Of a stretch of DNA of 64,000 nt, positions 30,616 to 39,583 are shown in pieces (position 1 is the first letter of the stretch; every line of letters begins with the position of its first letter). The stretch covers positions 3,116 to 67,115 of the forward strand of contig DASRAU010000010.1 in assembly GCA_035638075.1 (NCBI GenBank), given 5' to 3'. The position numbers and the translations under genes are program-made. This DNA is from DASRAU01 sp035638075 (GTDB lineage: Bacteria > Acidobacteriota > Polarisedimenticolia > Gp22-AA2). The notes beneath the pieces are model-generated. The model had not been told where the DNA came from and searched no databases. It saw nothing but the letters and a program-made list of their open reading frames with translations.

Positions 30616-32880
30616 ATGAATGCTAAGGATCTCGTTCGAGTCCTGACCACATTCGCAGACTCTCCCACGGACCTCGACCTTGCTCGCGGCCGTCTAGTCG
30701 CCAGCATTCGCGACGAAATAGTCGATGTCACATGCTTTCAGAGAGACGGTCGGTTGTTCATTCGCGAGGACGACACAGAATGGGGCGCGGAGTCGTGGAT
30801 CGTAAACCGAGTAGCACGGATTCCCTTGTTGGCCGAACGCCTTCTGAGCTATATCGAACAGGAACCTAGCTTTATAGTGCCCTCAGGACAACTAGTTGAC
30901 CAACTCGAACTCGCCCCGACAGATGCCCAAGAGCCAATCGAAGACTCTCTCGCTGCCGTCACTAGTATTCTGTCCCGGCGGCCCCCTGCTACCACTTCAC
31001 TACTTTACCTAACCTCGGACGCCGGAGAAGGCAAAACAACACTCATCAACCAGCTCGCTCGCCTTCAAGCACAGGCATACCGTGAGAAGCGTTCCGACTG
31101 GCTACTTGTTCCAGTACCACTCGCGGGCCGACCCTTTCTACGATTTGACGATATTGTCGTAGGGGCACTGCTTAATCGTCTACGTTTTCAGCTGCTCTAC
31201 TATGATTCATTCTTGGAAATGGTTCGTCTCGGCGTACTCGTCCCTGCCCTAGACGGATTCGAAGAGCTATTCATTGAGCGCGGCACAGGCGACGCGGTAT
31301 CAGCGCTTGGAACGCTTCTCCGCACCCTAGAGTCATCTGGCACCCTACTAATCGCAGCCAGGAAGGCTTACTACGAGTACGCAAGCCTTGAGACACAAGC
31401 GCGTCTATACGACAGCCTCGAATCTGCATCCCTCTCGGTGGCGCGAATCTCTCTGAATCGCTGGGATCGCTCTCGCTTTATCGAATTCAGTCGTCGCAAA
31501 TCGGTACCAGATGGTCAGTTGATCTACGACATGGTCGCTGGCCAACTCGGCGACAATCATCCGCTGCTTACTCGTGCTGTCCTGGTGAAGCAACTCCTTG
31601 ATCTCGCCCTGAAGAGTCCCGATCGCTCAAATCTCCTGCGCGCGGTAAAGAGCAGCCCAAAGGATTTCTTCTCACAGTTTGTAAGGGCGATCGTAGAGCG
31701 GGAGGCAAACCAGAAGTGGATCGATCGTGTCGGTGAACCTCCGCGAGCGCTCCTTTCAGTTGAGGAACACTGCGAGCTTCTATCCGAAGTTGCTCAGGAA
31801 ATGTGGCTAAATAGCACGGACTACCTCAAGCAGGACATTCTTCAACTGGTGTCAGAACTGTTCTCCGAACGCACGAATAAGACCCCGAGCGTCACTCGTC
31901 AGATCCAAGAGCGTCTCCCACAACACGCCTTACTAATGAGCCCCCCCGATCGACGGGGTCAATACGCTTTCGATCACGAGGAGTTTTTTCATTTCTTTCT
32001 TGGTGAGGGAATTGGGCGACTCGTTGTCGGTTCGCAAGCTGTCGATTTGCGAACTCTTTTCAGGAAGGGCCGGCTACCCGATCTGACTCTTGAGACAGCA
32101 GCGCGAAAGGCGCGTGTCACCCTTTCGGTCCGAGAGGCCGTTGTCGTCCTGCTTCAAGCTGCGCGGTCTGAAGGACCCTCTTCCTATGTGCGCGAGAACA
32201 TCGGTGGTCTGATAATTTACCTCCTTGACGGAGCTAAGGAGAAGCTGCCAGAGCTAGAGGACCTTGTAATTCCTGAGGGATCGCTTCTTGGGCGCGAACT
32301 GCGAGGAGTGACATTCCGCCAGTGCTACTTCGAGCCTCAAGATCTTGAGGGTGCCAGCATCGACGGCTGCGAATTCGAGAAGTGTAGATTTGAACGATTA
32401 GAGATGTCTGAGAACTGTACTCTTAAAGGTACTGTCATCCGGGATTGCAAGTTTACTAGCCTCCTGATGACTAACAAGGAGGCAACAATTTACGAGCCCG
32501 AGGCGATTCGAATGATCCTTACCTCGAGCGGCGCGAAGGTCGTCACCCAGTTGGACCAACCCTCCTTGAAATTGGAGTATGCCCCCGACGAAAGGTTGGT
32601 GCTGTCACAGCGTGTATTCCGGGCATTTCTGAGGGCAACCGAAGTCAATGAAGCTGTTCTGCGTATGCGACTGGGACCTCACGCAAACAAGTTCTTTGAT
32701 GACCTGATGCCTCTCCTAGTCGATTCCGGAATAATCAGGGAGGTCGACTACCACGGCGCAGGGAATCAGCGCCGCTACCGTTTGAGCAGACGCCTTCAGG
32801 AGATCACAGCTGCTCTTCAGGTGGCATCAAATTCTTTCGATACTTTTATACGTAATCTTCAGAACCGCGGTGCGCGGTAG
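30616..32880 (+). CDS. NACHT/STAND NTPase with pentapeptide-like repeats and C-terminal winged helix
   Basis: 754 aa. Residues 1-115: N-terminal domain that I do not recognise. NTPase: Walker A at 134-142 (SDAGEGKTT), Walker B LVPALDGFEEL at 208-218, sensor-like LLIAARK at 244-250 and the NACHT-associated helix FDHEEFFHFFLGE at 452-464. Residues about 560-613 resemble pentapeptide repeats (LRGVTF, LEGASI, FEKCRF, LKGTVI). A winged-helix-like end covers 664-735. NACHT proteins switch from inactive monomer to oligomer on binding a ligand, and bacterial members defend against phage. GAGGA overlaps the NYN stop and serves the ATG at 30616. No nuclease motif of its own is seen, so it would act through the NYN partner. 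Confidence 0.8.
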   Translation: MNAKDLVRVLTTFADSPTDLDLARGRLVASIRDEIVDVTCFQRDGRLFIREDDTEWGAESWIVNRVARIPLLAERLLSYIEQEPSFIVPSGQLVDQLELAPTDAQEPIEDSLAAVTSILSRRPPATTSLLYLTSDAGEGKTTLINQLARLQAQAYREKRSDWLLVPVPLAGRPFLRFDDIVVGALLNRLRFQLLYYDSFLEMVRLGVLVPALDGFEELFIERGTGDAVSALGTLLRTLESSGTLLIAARKAYYEYASLETQARLYDSLESASLSVARISLNRWDRSRFIEFSRRKSVPDGQLIYDMVAGQLGDNHPLLTRAVLVKQLLDLALKSPDRSNLLRAVKSSPKDFFSQFVRAIVEREANQKWIDRVGEPPRALLSVEEHCELLSEVAQEMWLNSTDYLKQDILQLVSELFSERTNKTPSVTRQIQERLPQHALLMSPPDRRGQYAFDHEEFFHFFLGEGIGRLVVGSQAVDLRTLFRKGRLPDLTLETAARKARVTLSVREAVVVLLQAARSEGPSSYVRENIGGLIIYLLDGAKEKLPELEDLVIPEGSLLGRELRGVTFRQCYFEPQDLEGASIDGCEFEKCRFERLEMSENCTLKGTVIRDCKFTSLLMTNKEATIYEPEAIRMILTSSGAKVVTQLDQPSLKLEYAPDERLVLSQRVFRAFLRATEVNEAVLRMRLGPHANKFFDDLMPLLVDSGIIREVDYHGAGNQRRYRLSRRLQEITAALQVASNSFDTFIRNLQNRGAR

Positions 32881-32885
32881 ACTTC

Positions 32886-33440
32886 TCAAGTCGCCTTCCA
32901 CTTGATGTTGCAGCCGAGGCTCGGCTTCTGGTCCTCGGGGACCGGCGAGCCTTTGAGCAGCGCGTCGATGGCGCGGCGCAGATCCTGGCCGGTCACCGGG
33001 ACGTCGTTGCCGGGGCGGCTGTCGTCGAGCTGGCCGCGGTAGACGAGCCGGCGATTCGCGTCGAACAGGAAGAAATCGGGCGTGCAGGCGGCGTGGTAGG
33101 CGCGCGCCACCTCCTGCGTCTCGTCGAACAGGTACGGGAAGACGTACCCGGCGTCGATCTCCTCCTGCTTCATCATCTCGGGTGAGTCGTCGGGAAACGC
33201 GGCGACGTCGTTGCTGTTGATCGCCACCACCCCGAGGCTGCGCCGGTAGTCGCGGCCGAGCAGCGCCAGCTCCTTGCGGACGTGCTTCACGAAGGGGCAG
33301 TGGTTGCAGATGAACATCACCAGGATCCCCTTCGCGTCCTCGAAATCGCCGAGCGTGACCATCGTCCCGTCGGTGTCCGGAAGCTGGAAGTCGGGAGCGG
33401 GGGTGCCGAGCGGCAGCATGGTGGAAGCGGTGCGGACCAT
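32886..33440 (-). CDS. Redoxin/thioredoxin-fold protein
   Basis: 184 aa, AhpC/TSA-redoxin type. LGTPAPDFQLPDTDG starts the fold, CNHCPFVKH gives a CxxC active site, and YHAACTPDFFLFD contains the cis-Pro. GQLDDSRPGND follows the pattern of the thioredoxin-family group found with small redoxins. No signal peptide, so cytoplasmic. Start at 33440. GAGGAGG lies about 12 bases upstream. It is convergent with the NACHT gene and lies outside the island by composition. Confidence 0.85.
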   Translation of the reverse strand: MVRTASTMLPLGTPAPDFQLPDTDGTMVTLGDFEDAKGILVMFICNHCPFVKHVRKELALLGRDYRRSLGVVAINSNDVAAFPDDSPEMMKQEEIDAGYVFPYLFDETQEVARAYHAACTPDFFLFDANRRLVYRGQLDDSRPGNDVPVTGQDLRRAIDALLKGSPVPEDQKPSLGCNIKWKAT

Positions 33441-33484
33441 GGAATCGAATCTCCTCCTCGGTGAGCGGCCCGGCCTTCCGGGCC

Positions 33485-35662
33485 TCAGTTGTTTGACGCC
33501 GCGCCGCACGCATCGACGGCGAGCGCCACGTAGCCGAAGCTCTGCGGTGCCACGGCGCCGCCATTGTGGATCGCCGACGGTGTTATGGGCGAACAATCGA
33601 GGCCGGCGGGGCAGGGAATCTCCTGCTTCGTCGCCAGGTCGAAGACGCGCAGCCGGTAGCCCGAGGCGCCCGGCACCGCCGGCCACGCCAGCGCCAGGTC
33701 GCTTCCCGAGAGGCTGACGAACGGCGCCACCGCCTGCCCGACGCGGAACACGGAGGGGTCGAGGCGCGCCGGGTTCTCCGTGACCTTGAAGAAGGCGGCG
33801 GAGCGGTACGGCTTGAGATCGCCGAGATCGGGATCGGTGTAGCGCAGCGCCGTCGTGACCGTCGCGTCGATCGACGCCCCGGCCCAGCCGGTGACGATGG
33901 CCGAGGTCGGCTCCCCTCCCGGAGGCGCCGCCAGGTAGCCGGCCTGCCCCGGCAGCGGCGTGTGGTTGGCGTTGGCCGACCAGTCGGCGAGCGTCTCGGC
34001 GTCGAGCCCGGTCCCCCATGCCACGACATAGCCCCAGTCGGAGATCCCCGGCGCGCCGGTGGGATTCGAGCCGTCGGCGGGCAGCGACCAGCGCACCAGC
34101 GTGCCGTTCAGGCAGGCCGTCGCCTCGATCTGGTACGGCGGGTACGGCCCCCAGGTCACGTCCACGTGGTCGGTGACGTTGCCGATCGACGACCAGTCGT
34201 CGGGAGGCAGCGTGCCGGTGCCGTCGGTCGGCGACGAGACCAGCGCCAGCAGGCCGTAGTGCTCCTGCACCCAGAAGTAGTCGAACGAGCGCTCCCGCGT
34301 CGTCCCGAGGTTGCAGGTGCCGAGGAAGTTGATGCCCGCCTGCAGGTCGGTGTCCTGCCGCATCAGGAGCGCCGGGACATAGTTCCCCGCCGCGACGTGC
34401 ACGAAGCCGTCCTCGACGATGGTCGAGCGGAAGCCGGCCCCGAGCCCGATCATGCCGCGCGCCCGCGGGGAAATGCTGCAGGCCGGGTAGCAGGCGTTGT
34501 TGCCGCACGTAGACGCCAGGGTGAGTCGCAGCCCCGACGCGTCGTTGCACGAGGTCCAGAACCCGGAGGTCCAGGTGTCGCCGACGTGCATCGCCGCCGT
34601 CGCCGGAGTCGCGCCGGTGAACCGCAGGAAGCGCAGGAAGCGCGCCGCCCCGCCGGCGCTGTCGTCGAAGCAGATCTGCGTCCGGTCGTCGACGTTCAGC
34701 TCGTCGAACACCAGGTACGGCACGTCGATCGACGGATCGGCCCCGGTGTCGTTGTCGTTGAGGAAGAACAGGTCGCGCGTGGCACGCGCGCCGGCACCGT
34801 CGTAGCGATCGATCTTCAGCCATGACTGCCAGGTGCCGTCGGCCGGCAGAGCCGACAGATCCCGCACCGCGCACACCTCCGGGCACGAGGCGCCGGCGAG
34901 ATCGTCGCGGGTCGTGTTGAAGGTGCGCCGGGCGAGCGCCGGCTTCGCCAGCCCGGTGAAGTCCCACACTTCCGGCAGCGTGACCGCCGACCCGGGGTCG
35001 CCCGGATCCGGCTGGTAGGAGACGTTCGAGGCGTCGGTCGCGATCATCGCCTGCACCGAGGTCCAGCCCGGATGGATCGATGTCAGCGGCACGTTCTGCC
35101 CCTGCGCCGTGTACTGCAGGAACCCGACGTGCCCCGGCTGCAGCGCCGCGTGCAGCGTCGGGTAGGGAATCGTCATCCCGTTCGGCGCCAGCGGCGCCGC
35201 TTCGAGCAGCTCGCCATGATCCGGCACGAAGCGGCCATCGGCCGCCGGCAGCGGTCCTTCGAGGCGCGCGACCGTCGTGCCATCCGTTGCGACGAAGCGA
35301 TACACCAGACGCGTCACCGCGGCGCCGGGTCCCGTCAGAAGCTCGCGGACGAGCCGCACCTCGCGCGGGCCCGCCGGCAGGAGGGCGATCCCTTCCGCGA
35401 TCGGCGGCGGGGGCGAAGGAGGAAGGGCAACACTCGCGGAGATCGTTCTTGCCGTGGCACCCGCACCGTGAGGCGCGAGCGCCCGGAGATCCCAGAAGGT
35501 CCGCCGCTCCCAGCCGGGCTCGAACGCAGGCAGTCCGCTCCCCTTAAGCTCGAGCATGGTGCGCGCGGGCGTCCCGGCCGCGCCGCTTCGCGCCGCGAGC
35601 CCCACGACCATGGCGGCCAGAACCATCGTCAGCCGGACCGGCGCCGGCCTCGGGCTGTGCAT
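33485..35662 (-). CDS. Large secreted protein of unknown function
   Basis: 725 aa with a signal peptide (VRLTMVLAAMVVGLAARSGAAG). The rest is beta-rich and polar with several Cys pairs (CPEVC, CGNNACYPAC, CPAGLDC) typical of extracellular proteins. The C-terminal part has a fibronectin-type pattern (PAVPGASGYRLRVFDLAT). No enzyme motif recognised. Shares the general style of the secreted protein at 18642 (fibronectin-like end) but no clear sequence match. Confidence 0.7.
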   Translation of the reverse strand: MHSPRPAPVRLTMVLAAMVVGLAARSGAAGTPARTMLELKGSGLPAFEPGWERRTFWDLRALAPHGAGATARTISASVALPPSPPPPIAEGIALLPAGPREVRLVRELLTGPGAAVTRLVYRFVATDGTTVARLEGPLPAADGRFVPDHGELLEAAPLAPNGMTIPYPTLHAALQPGHVGFLQYTAQGQNVPLTSIHPGWTSVQAMIATDASNVSYQPDPGDPGSAVTLPEVWDFTGLAKPALARRTFNTTRDDLAGASCPEVCAVRDLSALPADGTWQSWLKIDRYDGAGARATRDLFFLNDNDTGADPSIDVPYLVFDELNVDDRTQICFDDSAGGAARFLRFLRFTGATPATAAMHVGDTWTSGFWTSCNDASGLRLTLASTCGNNACYPACSISPRARGMIGLGAGFRSTIVEDGFVHVAAGNYVPALLMRQDTDLQAGINFLGTCNLGTTRERSFDYFWVQEHYGLLALVSSPTDGTGTLPPDDWSSIGNVTDHVDVTWGPYPPYQIEATACLNGTLVRWSLPADGSNPTGAPGISDWGYVVAWGTGLDAETLADWSANANHTPLPGQAGYLAAPPGGEPTSAIVTGWAGASIDATVTTALRYTDPDLGDLKPYRSAAFFKVTENPARLDPSVFRVGQAVAPFVSLSGSDLALAWPAVPGASGYRLRVFDLATKQEIPCPAGLDCSPITPSAIHNGGAVAPQSFGYVALAVDACGAASNN

Positions 35663-35748
35663 TCCGACCCCCCCTGGTGTGAAGCCCGGAATGTACGCCG
35701 ATTCGCCCGTTCAGGCCACGTCGAAGGCGGCGACCCGATCCGGCATGA

Positions 35749-36942
35749 CTAGAACACCACGACGGCGGAGAGCCGGTAGAAATTGTCGTCGAGGTCGGTC
35801 GGACGCTCGTGGAGAGTCCCGTGGTCGACCTGGATCTTGCGGTCGTGCCCACGGGTGAACCAGGTGAAGCCGAAGGCGCGGGCGTTCGACTGGGTCTGTT
35901 CGAGGCCGCGGAACGATTCGATCTGGTCCCAGCGGCCGACGACCTGGATGCGGCCCGGGCCGACGTTCCACGGCAGCAGCAGGCCGGCCTGGCCGTAGGC
36001 TCCCTCCTGGCGCCGGGTCGCGAGACCGTCGGTGGTGTAGTCGTCGCGACGCTGGACCCAGGCGGCCTCGGTCGTCACCGCCCAGCGCTCCGCGAACGGC
36101 TGATCGTAGAAGACCTCCGCGGCCCAGGCGTGGTAGGCGCGCTTCTCCGCCGTGAAGGCGGCCTCGTCGCGCGCGTCCAGCCGCCCGTTCTGCGCGTCCA
36201 CCTGCCCGGCGATCTGGAGAATCTTCTTCTCGCCGAGTGTTGTGCCGGTGGCGCTGAGGCCGGTCTCGGGCGTGAACCAGTTGTACGACGCGCGCACCGT
36301 GCCGCGCAGGCTGCTCGAGGTGTTGGTGTCCTCCTGGTCGGAGCCGTCGAACACCGCGGTGCGGTACTGGAAGCCGCCCTTGTTCCCCCACGCCATGCCC
36401 CCCGTGTCGCGCGACCCCTCGACGGCGGGCCGCAGGTTGGCCACGAGCGTGCGGTCCACCAGGAGCTGGTTGAATCCCGACTGGAGGTTCTGGCGCAGGA
36501 ACGGCACCTTGAACTGGCCGAACACGAGTTGCAGGCCGTCCCACTTGTGGTAGTTGATGTAGGCGTCCTTGAGGCGCACGCCGGCGTCGTCGCGCAGGAT
36601 CTTGCTGCCGCTGTTGTCGAAGCCGAACTGGAAGTAGACGTCGAGCGTCTTCGAGACGCTGCCGCGGAAGATGAGGCGCATGCGGCGCACGAAGAAGTCC
36701 TCGATGTTCTCCTCCTGCGCCGGCGGCGGCGCCGTGTTGACGCCGGGGGCCGACGGGAGATCGGGGCCCGCGTCCATGGCCCACGCCATGAAGCGGAACT
36801 CCATGTCGAGCTTCCCCTTCTCGTTGTCGATGAGCGGGATCGCCGCCTCGGCCTTTGCCGCCGATCCGAGCGCGGCGGTCACGATCGCGAGCGCCAGCGC
36901 CAGACCCCTCGCTCCGTTCCCCCTCCGTCCCCCGAACGTCAT
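35749..36942 (-). CDS. OprO/OprP-type porin coupled to modC
   Basis: 397 aa outer-membrane beta-barrel of the phosphate-selective porin family. A signal peptide (LALALAIVTAALGSAAKAEA) is followed by the family pattern FQFGFDNSGSKILRDDAG, LKDAYINYHK, LQLVFGQFKVPF and the terminal Phe (SAVVVF) needed for barrel insertion. ATG at 36942 overlaps the modC stop (ATGA) with AAGGAG upstream, so it is translated with the molybdate transporter. By context it probably passes molybdate or a related oxyanion; phosphate is the family default. Confidence 0.82.
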   Translation of the reverse strand: MTFGGRRGNGARGLALALAIVTAALGSAAKAEAAIPLIDNEKGKLDMEFRFMAWAMDAGPDLPSAPGVNTAPPPAQEENIEDFFVRRMRLIFRGSVSKTLDVYFQFGFDNSGSKILRDDAGVRLKDAYINYHKWDGLQLVFGQFKVPFLRQNLQSGFNQLLVDRTLVANLRPAVEGSRDTGGMAWGNKGGFQYRTAVFDGSDQEDTNTSSSLRGTVRASYNWFTPETGLSATGTTLGEKKILQIAGQVDAQNGRLDARDEAAFTAEKRAYHAWAAEVFYDQPFAERWAVTTEAAWVQRRDDYTTDGLATRRQEGAYGQAGLLLPWNVGPGRIQVVGRWDQIESFRGLEQTQSNARAFGFTWFTRGHDRKIQVDHGTLHERPTDLDDNFYRLSAVVVF

Positions 36943-38066
36943 GCGGTCTCCTTGAGTGTGGCCGGCCCGGCGGCGAGCGCCCGGCAGGCGTGGGTCTTCC
37001 AGACCAGAAAGATGGCGCGGCCCGAGGCAAGGCTCAGCCGCGCGGCGGCCTCCGGCGTCAGCGCGGCCACCAGCGGCTCGCGCGCGCACGCGACGTCCAC
37101 GGTGACGGCGACGCTCCCGCCCCCCTCGGCCGACGGGATCAGCTCCCGGACGACGCCCGGCACGACGTTCTGCGCCGAGAGCCCGTGCGGCGACTCGACG
37201 GCGACGATCAGCTCTTCCGCGCCGACCAGCACCGCCGCGTCGTCGCCGAGACAGAGCCCGGGGGGCGCGACGGCGGACACGTGGATCCCCGAGCCGGCGT
37301 CGAGACGCGCGGTGCCGTGCGCGACCGCCACCACGCGCCCGCGCAGGATGTTGGTGTGGGCGCCGGCGCCGCGCCGCCCCAGCATGTCGCGCCCCAGGAA
37401 CAGGTCCGAGGGACGGCCGCGCGCCGCCACCCGGCCCGCCTCGAGGACGATCGCCTCGCGGCTCAGGAGCGACACCTCGGCGGCATCGTGCGTCACCACG
37501 ATCGAGGGGACGCCGAACTCCCGCTCGACCCGCAATAAATAAGGAAGGATGCGCCGCCGCAGCGGCAGGTCGAGCCCGCCGAGCGGCTCGTCGAGCAGCA
37601 GCAGCTCCGGACCGGCGCACAGCGCCCGGGCCAGGGCCACGCGCTGGCGCTCGCCGCCGCTCAGGTCCGCCACGGCGGAGCCGCCACGGCCCGTGAGGCC
37701 GAGCAGGTCGAGCACCCGTTCCGGATCGATGCGCACGCCGCGCCCCTGCCGGGCCCGCCGCGCGCCGGTCAGGACGTTCCCGAGCACGTCGCGGTGCGGG
37801 AAGAGCAGCCCGTCCTGCGGCACGTAGCCGACCCCGCGCTCCTCCGGCGGCAGGCGGAAGCCGGAGGCGCTGTCGAACCACGTCCGCCCGTGGATGCGGA
37901 GGCGCCCGCTCGCCCGCGGCCGAAGCCCCGCGAGCGTCTCGAGGAACGAGGTCTTCCCCGCCCCCGACGCGCCGAAAACGCCGAGCGCGCGCTCGTCGGT
38001 GCTCCACTGCACCGCGAGCGTGAACGGCGCCAAAGGCAGCGTCAGATCGATCTCGATGTCGCTCAT
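36939..38066 (-). CDS. modC: Molybdate ABC transporter ATP-binding protein
   Basis: 375 aa. ABC motifs: Walker A FGASGAGKTSFLE, Q-loop VPQDGLLFPH, signature LSGGERQRVALARAL, Walker B LLLLDEPLGGLD and the switch His in VTHDA. C-terminal half carries TOBE/Mop motifs (NILRGRVVAVAHG, LSAQNVVPGVVRELIP), which bind molybdate in ModC and not in most other importers. ATG at 38066 overlaps modB (ATGA). Confidence 0.93.
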   Translation of the reverse strand: MSDIEIDLTLPLAPFTLAVQWSTDERALGVFGASGAGKTSFLETLAGLRPRASGRLRIHGRTWFDSASGFRLPPEERGVGYVPQDGLLFPHRDVLGNVLTGARRARQGRGVRIDPERVLDLLGLTGRGGSAVADLSGGERQRVALARALCAGPELLLLDEPLGGLDLPLRRRILPYLLRVEREFGVPSIVVTHDAAEVSLLSREAIVLEAGRVAARGRPSDLFLGRDMLGRRGAGAHTNILRGRVVAVAHGTARLDAGSGIHVSAVAPPGLCLGDDAAVLVGAEELIVAVESPHGLSAQNVVPGVVRELIPSAEGGGSVAVTVDVACAREPLVAALTPEAAARLSLASGRAIFLVWKTHACRALAAGPATLKETA

Positions 38067-38734
38067 GCCGGCGCTGTCCTCCGGCGCAGCAGCGCTTCGA
38101 CGGCGTAGACCACCGCGAACGCGAGCGCCACGGTGAGGCCGACCAGCCACAGGGCCCGGCGGTCGTCCCCCGACTGGATGTCGCTGAAAATCGCCAGGGC
38201 CAGGGTCTGCGTCCGGCCCGGGATGTTCCCCGCCACGATGACGGTGGCGCCGAACTCCCCGAGCGCCCGCGCGAACCCGAGCAGGGCCGCCGCCAGCAGG
38301 CCCCGCCGGGCCAGCGGCAGCGTGATCTCGAAGAAGGTCCTGAGCGGCGAGAGCCCGAGGGTGCGCGCCATGGTCTCGAGCCGGGGATCGACCTCTTCGA
38401 ACGCCACGCGGGCCGTGCGCGCCACCAGCGGCAGCGACATCACCGCCGACGCCAGCACGGCGCCTTTCCAGGTCAGCAGCAGATCGGGATCGAAGCGCAG
38501 GTTTTTCACGCCGAACGGTCCGTCGCGGGCGAGCAGGCGCAGCAGCAGGTAGCCGACCGCCGTCGGCGGCAGGACGAGCGGCAGCGCGAGCAGCGTCTCG
38601 ACGGCACTGCGTCCGGTGAAACGGCGCCGCGCCAGCAGCAACCCCGCCAGCGCCCCGAGCGGGACGATCAGCAGCGTCGTGATGGACGCCACCTTCAGGC
38701 TGAGGAGAAGCGGCAGGAGGACCGAGGAGGTCAC
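38063..38734 (-). CDS. modB: Molybdate ABC transporter permease
   Basis: 223 aa with about five membrane helices and the EAA-like loop (ARTLGLSPLRTFFEITLP then LARRGLLAAALLGFARALGEFGATVIVAGN), typical of ModB. The GTG start at 38734 overlaps the modA stop (GTGA). Confidence 0.93.
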   Translation of the reverse strand: MTSSVLLPLLLSLKVASITTLLIVPLGALAGLLLARRRFTGRSAVETLLALPLVLPPTAVGYLLLRLLARDGPFGVKNLRFDPDLLLTWKGAVLASAVMSLPLVARTARVAFEEVDPRLETMARTLGLSPLRTFFEITLPLARRGLLAAALLGFARALGEFGATVIVAGNIPGRTQTLALAIFSDIQSGDDRRALWLVGLTVALAFAVVYAVEALLRRRTAPA

Positions 38735-39576
38735 TTCGACGGCGCGGCGTCGAGCACGATGAACCCGTCGCGCACGAAGACCCGCCGCGCGTCGTCGCCG
38801 CCGAAGCACGCCACCAGCCGCCGCGCCGCCTCGACGTGCGGCCGATCCTTGAGCACCGCCACCGGGTAGGAGATCTTCGGCCCGTCGCCCTCCGGCACCG
38901 TGTACGCGACCTTGGTCTTCCTGGCGATGGCGGCGTCGGTCGCATAGACGATCCCGGCCTCGGCGGCGCCCGCCTCGACCGCCGCGAGCGCGGCGCGCAC
39001 GTCCGGCGCCGGCGCAATCTTGTCCTTGAGAGCCTCCCAGGCGCCGATCTTCTCGAGCCACGCGCGGGCGTACCGGCCCGCCGGGACCGCGTCGGGGTTG
39101 GCGATGGACAGGTTCTTGACCTTCGCGCCGGCCAGATCGCCGGGTCCCTGGATCGTCAGGTCCGCGTCGGCCCGCACCACGATCACCAGGCGGTTGGAGA
39201 GGAGCGCCCGGCGGCTCGCGGCATCGACCAGCCCCTTCGCCGCCACCTTGTCCATCCACCCTTCGTCGGCGGAAAAGAACACATCGGCCTTGTTGGCCGC
39301 GAGGATCTGCTGCGCCAGGTCGTTGGAGCCGCCGAAGTTGAAGAGGATGGTCGCGCCCGCTTCCGATCCGCAGGCGGGACCGATCTCCTGGAGCGCGTCC
39401 TTCAGGCTGGCGGCCGCGTAGACGGTCAGCTCCACCGGGGCGGCCACGGACGTGGGGGACGCCGTGGCCGCCGCCGGTGCCGTCGGCACCCCTGCGCCGG
39501 CGGCCGAGCTTGCGACCAGGATCAGGAACGCCACGACGGACCGGACGCCGGCCGCCGCGATGCGCGCGATCTTCAT
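38731..39576 (-). CDS. modA: Molybdate-binding periplasmic protein
   Basis: 281 aa. Signal sequence (AGVRSVVAFLILVASSAAGAG), then the ModA pattern: LTVYAAASLKDALQEIGPA, LFNFGGSNDLAQQI, ADVFFSADEGWMDK, LSIANPDAVPAGRYARAWLE and GIVYATDA. The SLKDA Ser and the VPAGRYA stretch contribute to oxyanion binding in known ModA proteins. The ATG at 39576 is preferred; the frame opens 30 bases earlier inside the shared regulatory region. First gene of modABC-porin. Confidence 0.93.
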   Translation of the reverse strand: MKIARIAAAGVRSVVAFLILVASSAAGAGVPTAPAAATASPTSVAAPVELTVYAAASLKDALQEIGPACGSEAGATILFNFGGSNDLAQQILAANKADVFFSADEGWMDKVAAKGLVDAASRRALLSNRLVIVVRADADLTIQGPGDLAGAKVKNLSIANPDAVPAGRYARAWLEKIGAWEALKDKIAPAPDVRAALAAVEAGAAEAGIVYATDAAIARKTKVAYTVPEGDGPKISYPVAVLKDRPHVEAARRLVACFGGDDARRVFVRDGFIVLDAAPSK

Positions 39577-39583
39577 GGAGCGC

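Larger units (their letters stand above)
29769..32885. other. AT-richer genomic island with a two-gene NYN-NACHT module
   Basis: Composition breaks sharply at both edges. By hand count, 30841-30900 has 27 of 60 G+C and 31681-31740 has 34 of 60, against 44 of 60 for 33001-33060 outside. Codon use also changes (A/T-ending codons are common). The borders coincide with the stop of the PhzF-like gene and the stop of the redoxin gene, only five bases lie between the NACHT and redoxin stops. I find no tRNA, terminal repeat or transposase at either end. Confidence 0.8.

Noticed and set aside
29808..32880. The NYN-NACHT pair as a toxin-antitoxin system
   Set aside because: A 754-aa STAND NTPase is far too large for an antitoxin and carries intact Walker motifs; a sensor-effector reading fits better.
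29769..32885. Island carried by a transposon or integrated at a tRNA
   Set aside because: No transposase, inverted ends or tRNA at either edge; only the composition supports transfer.
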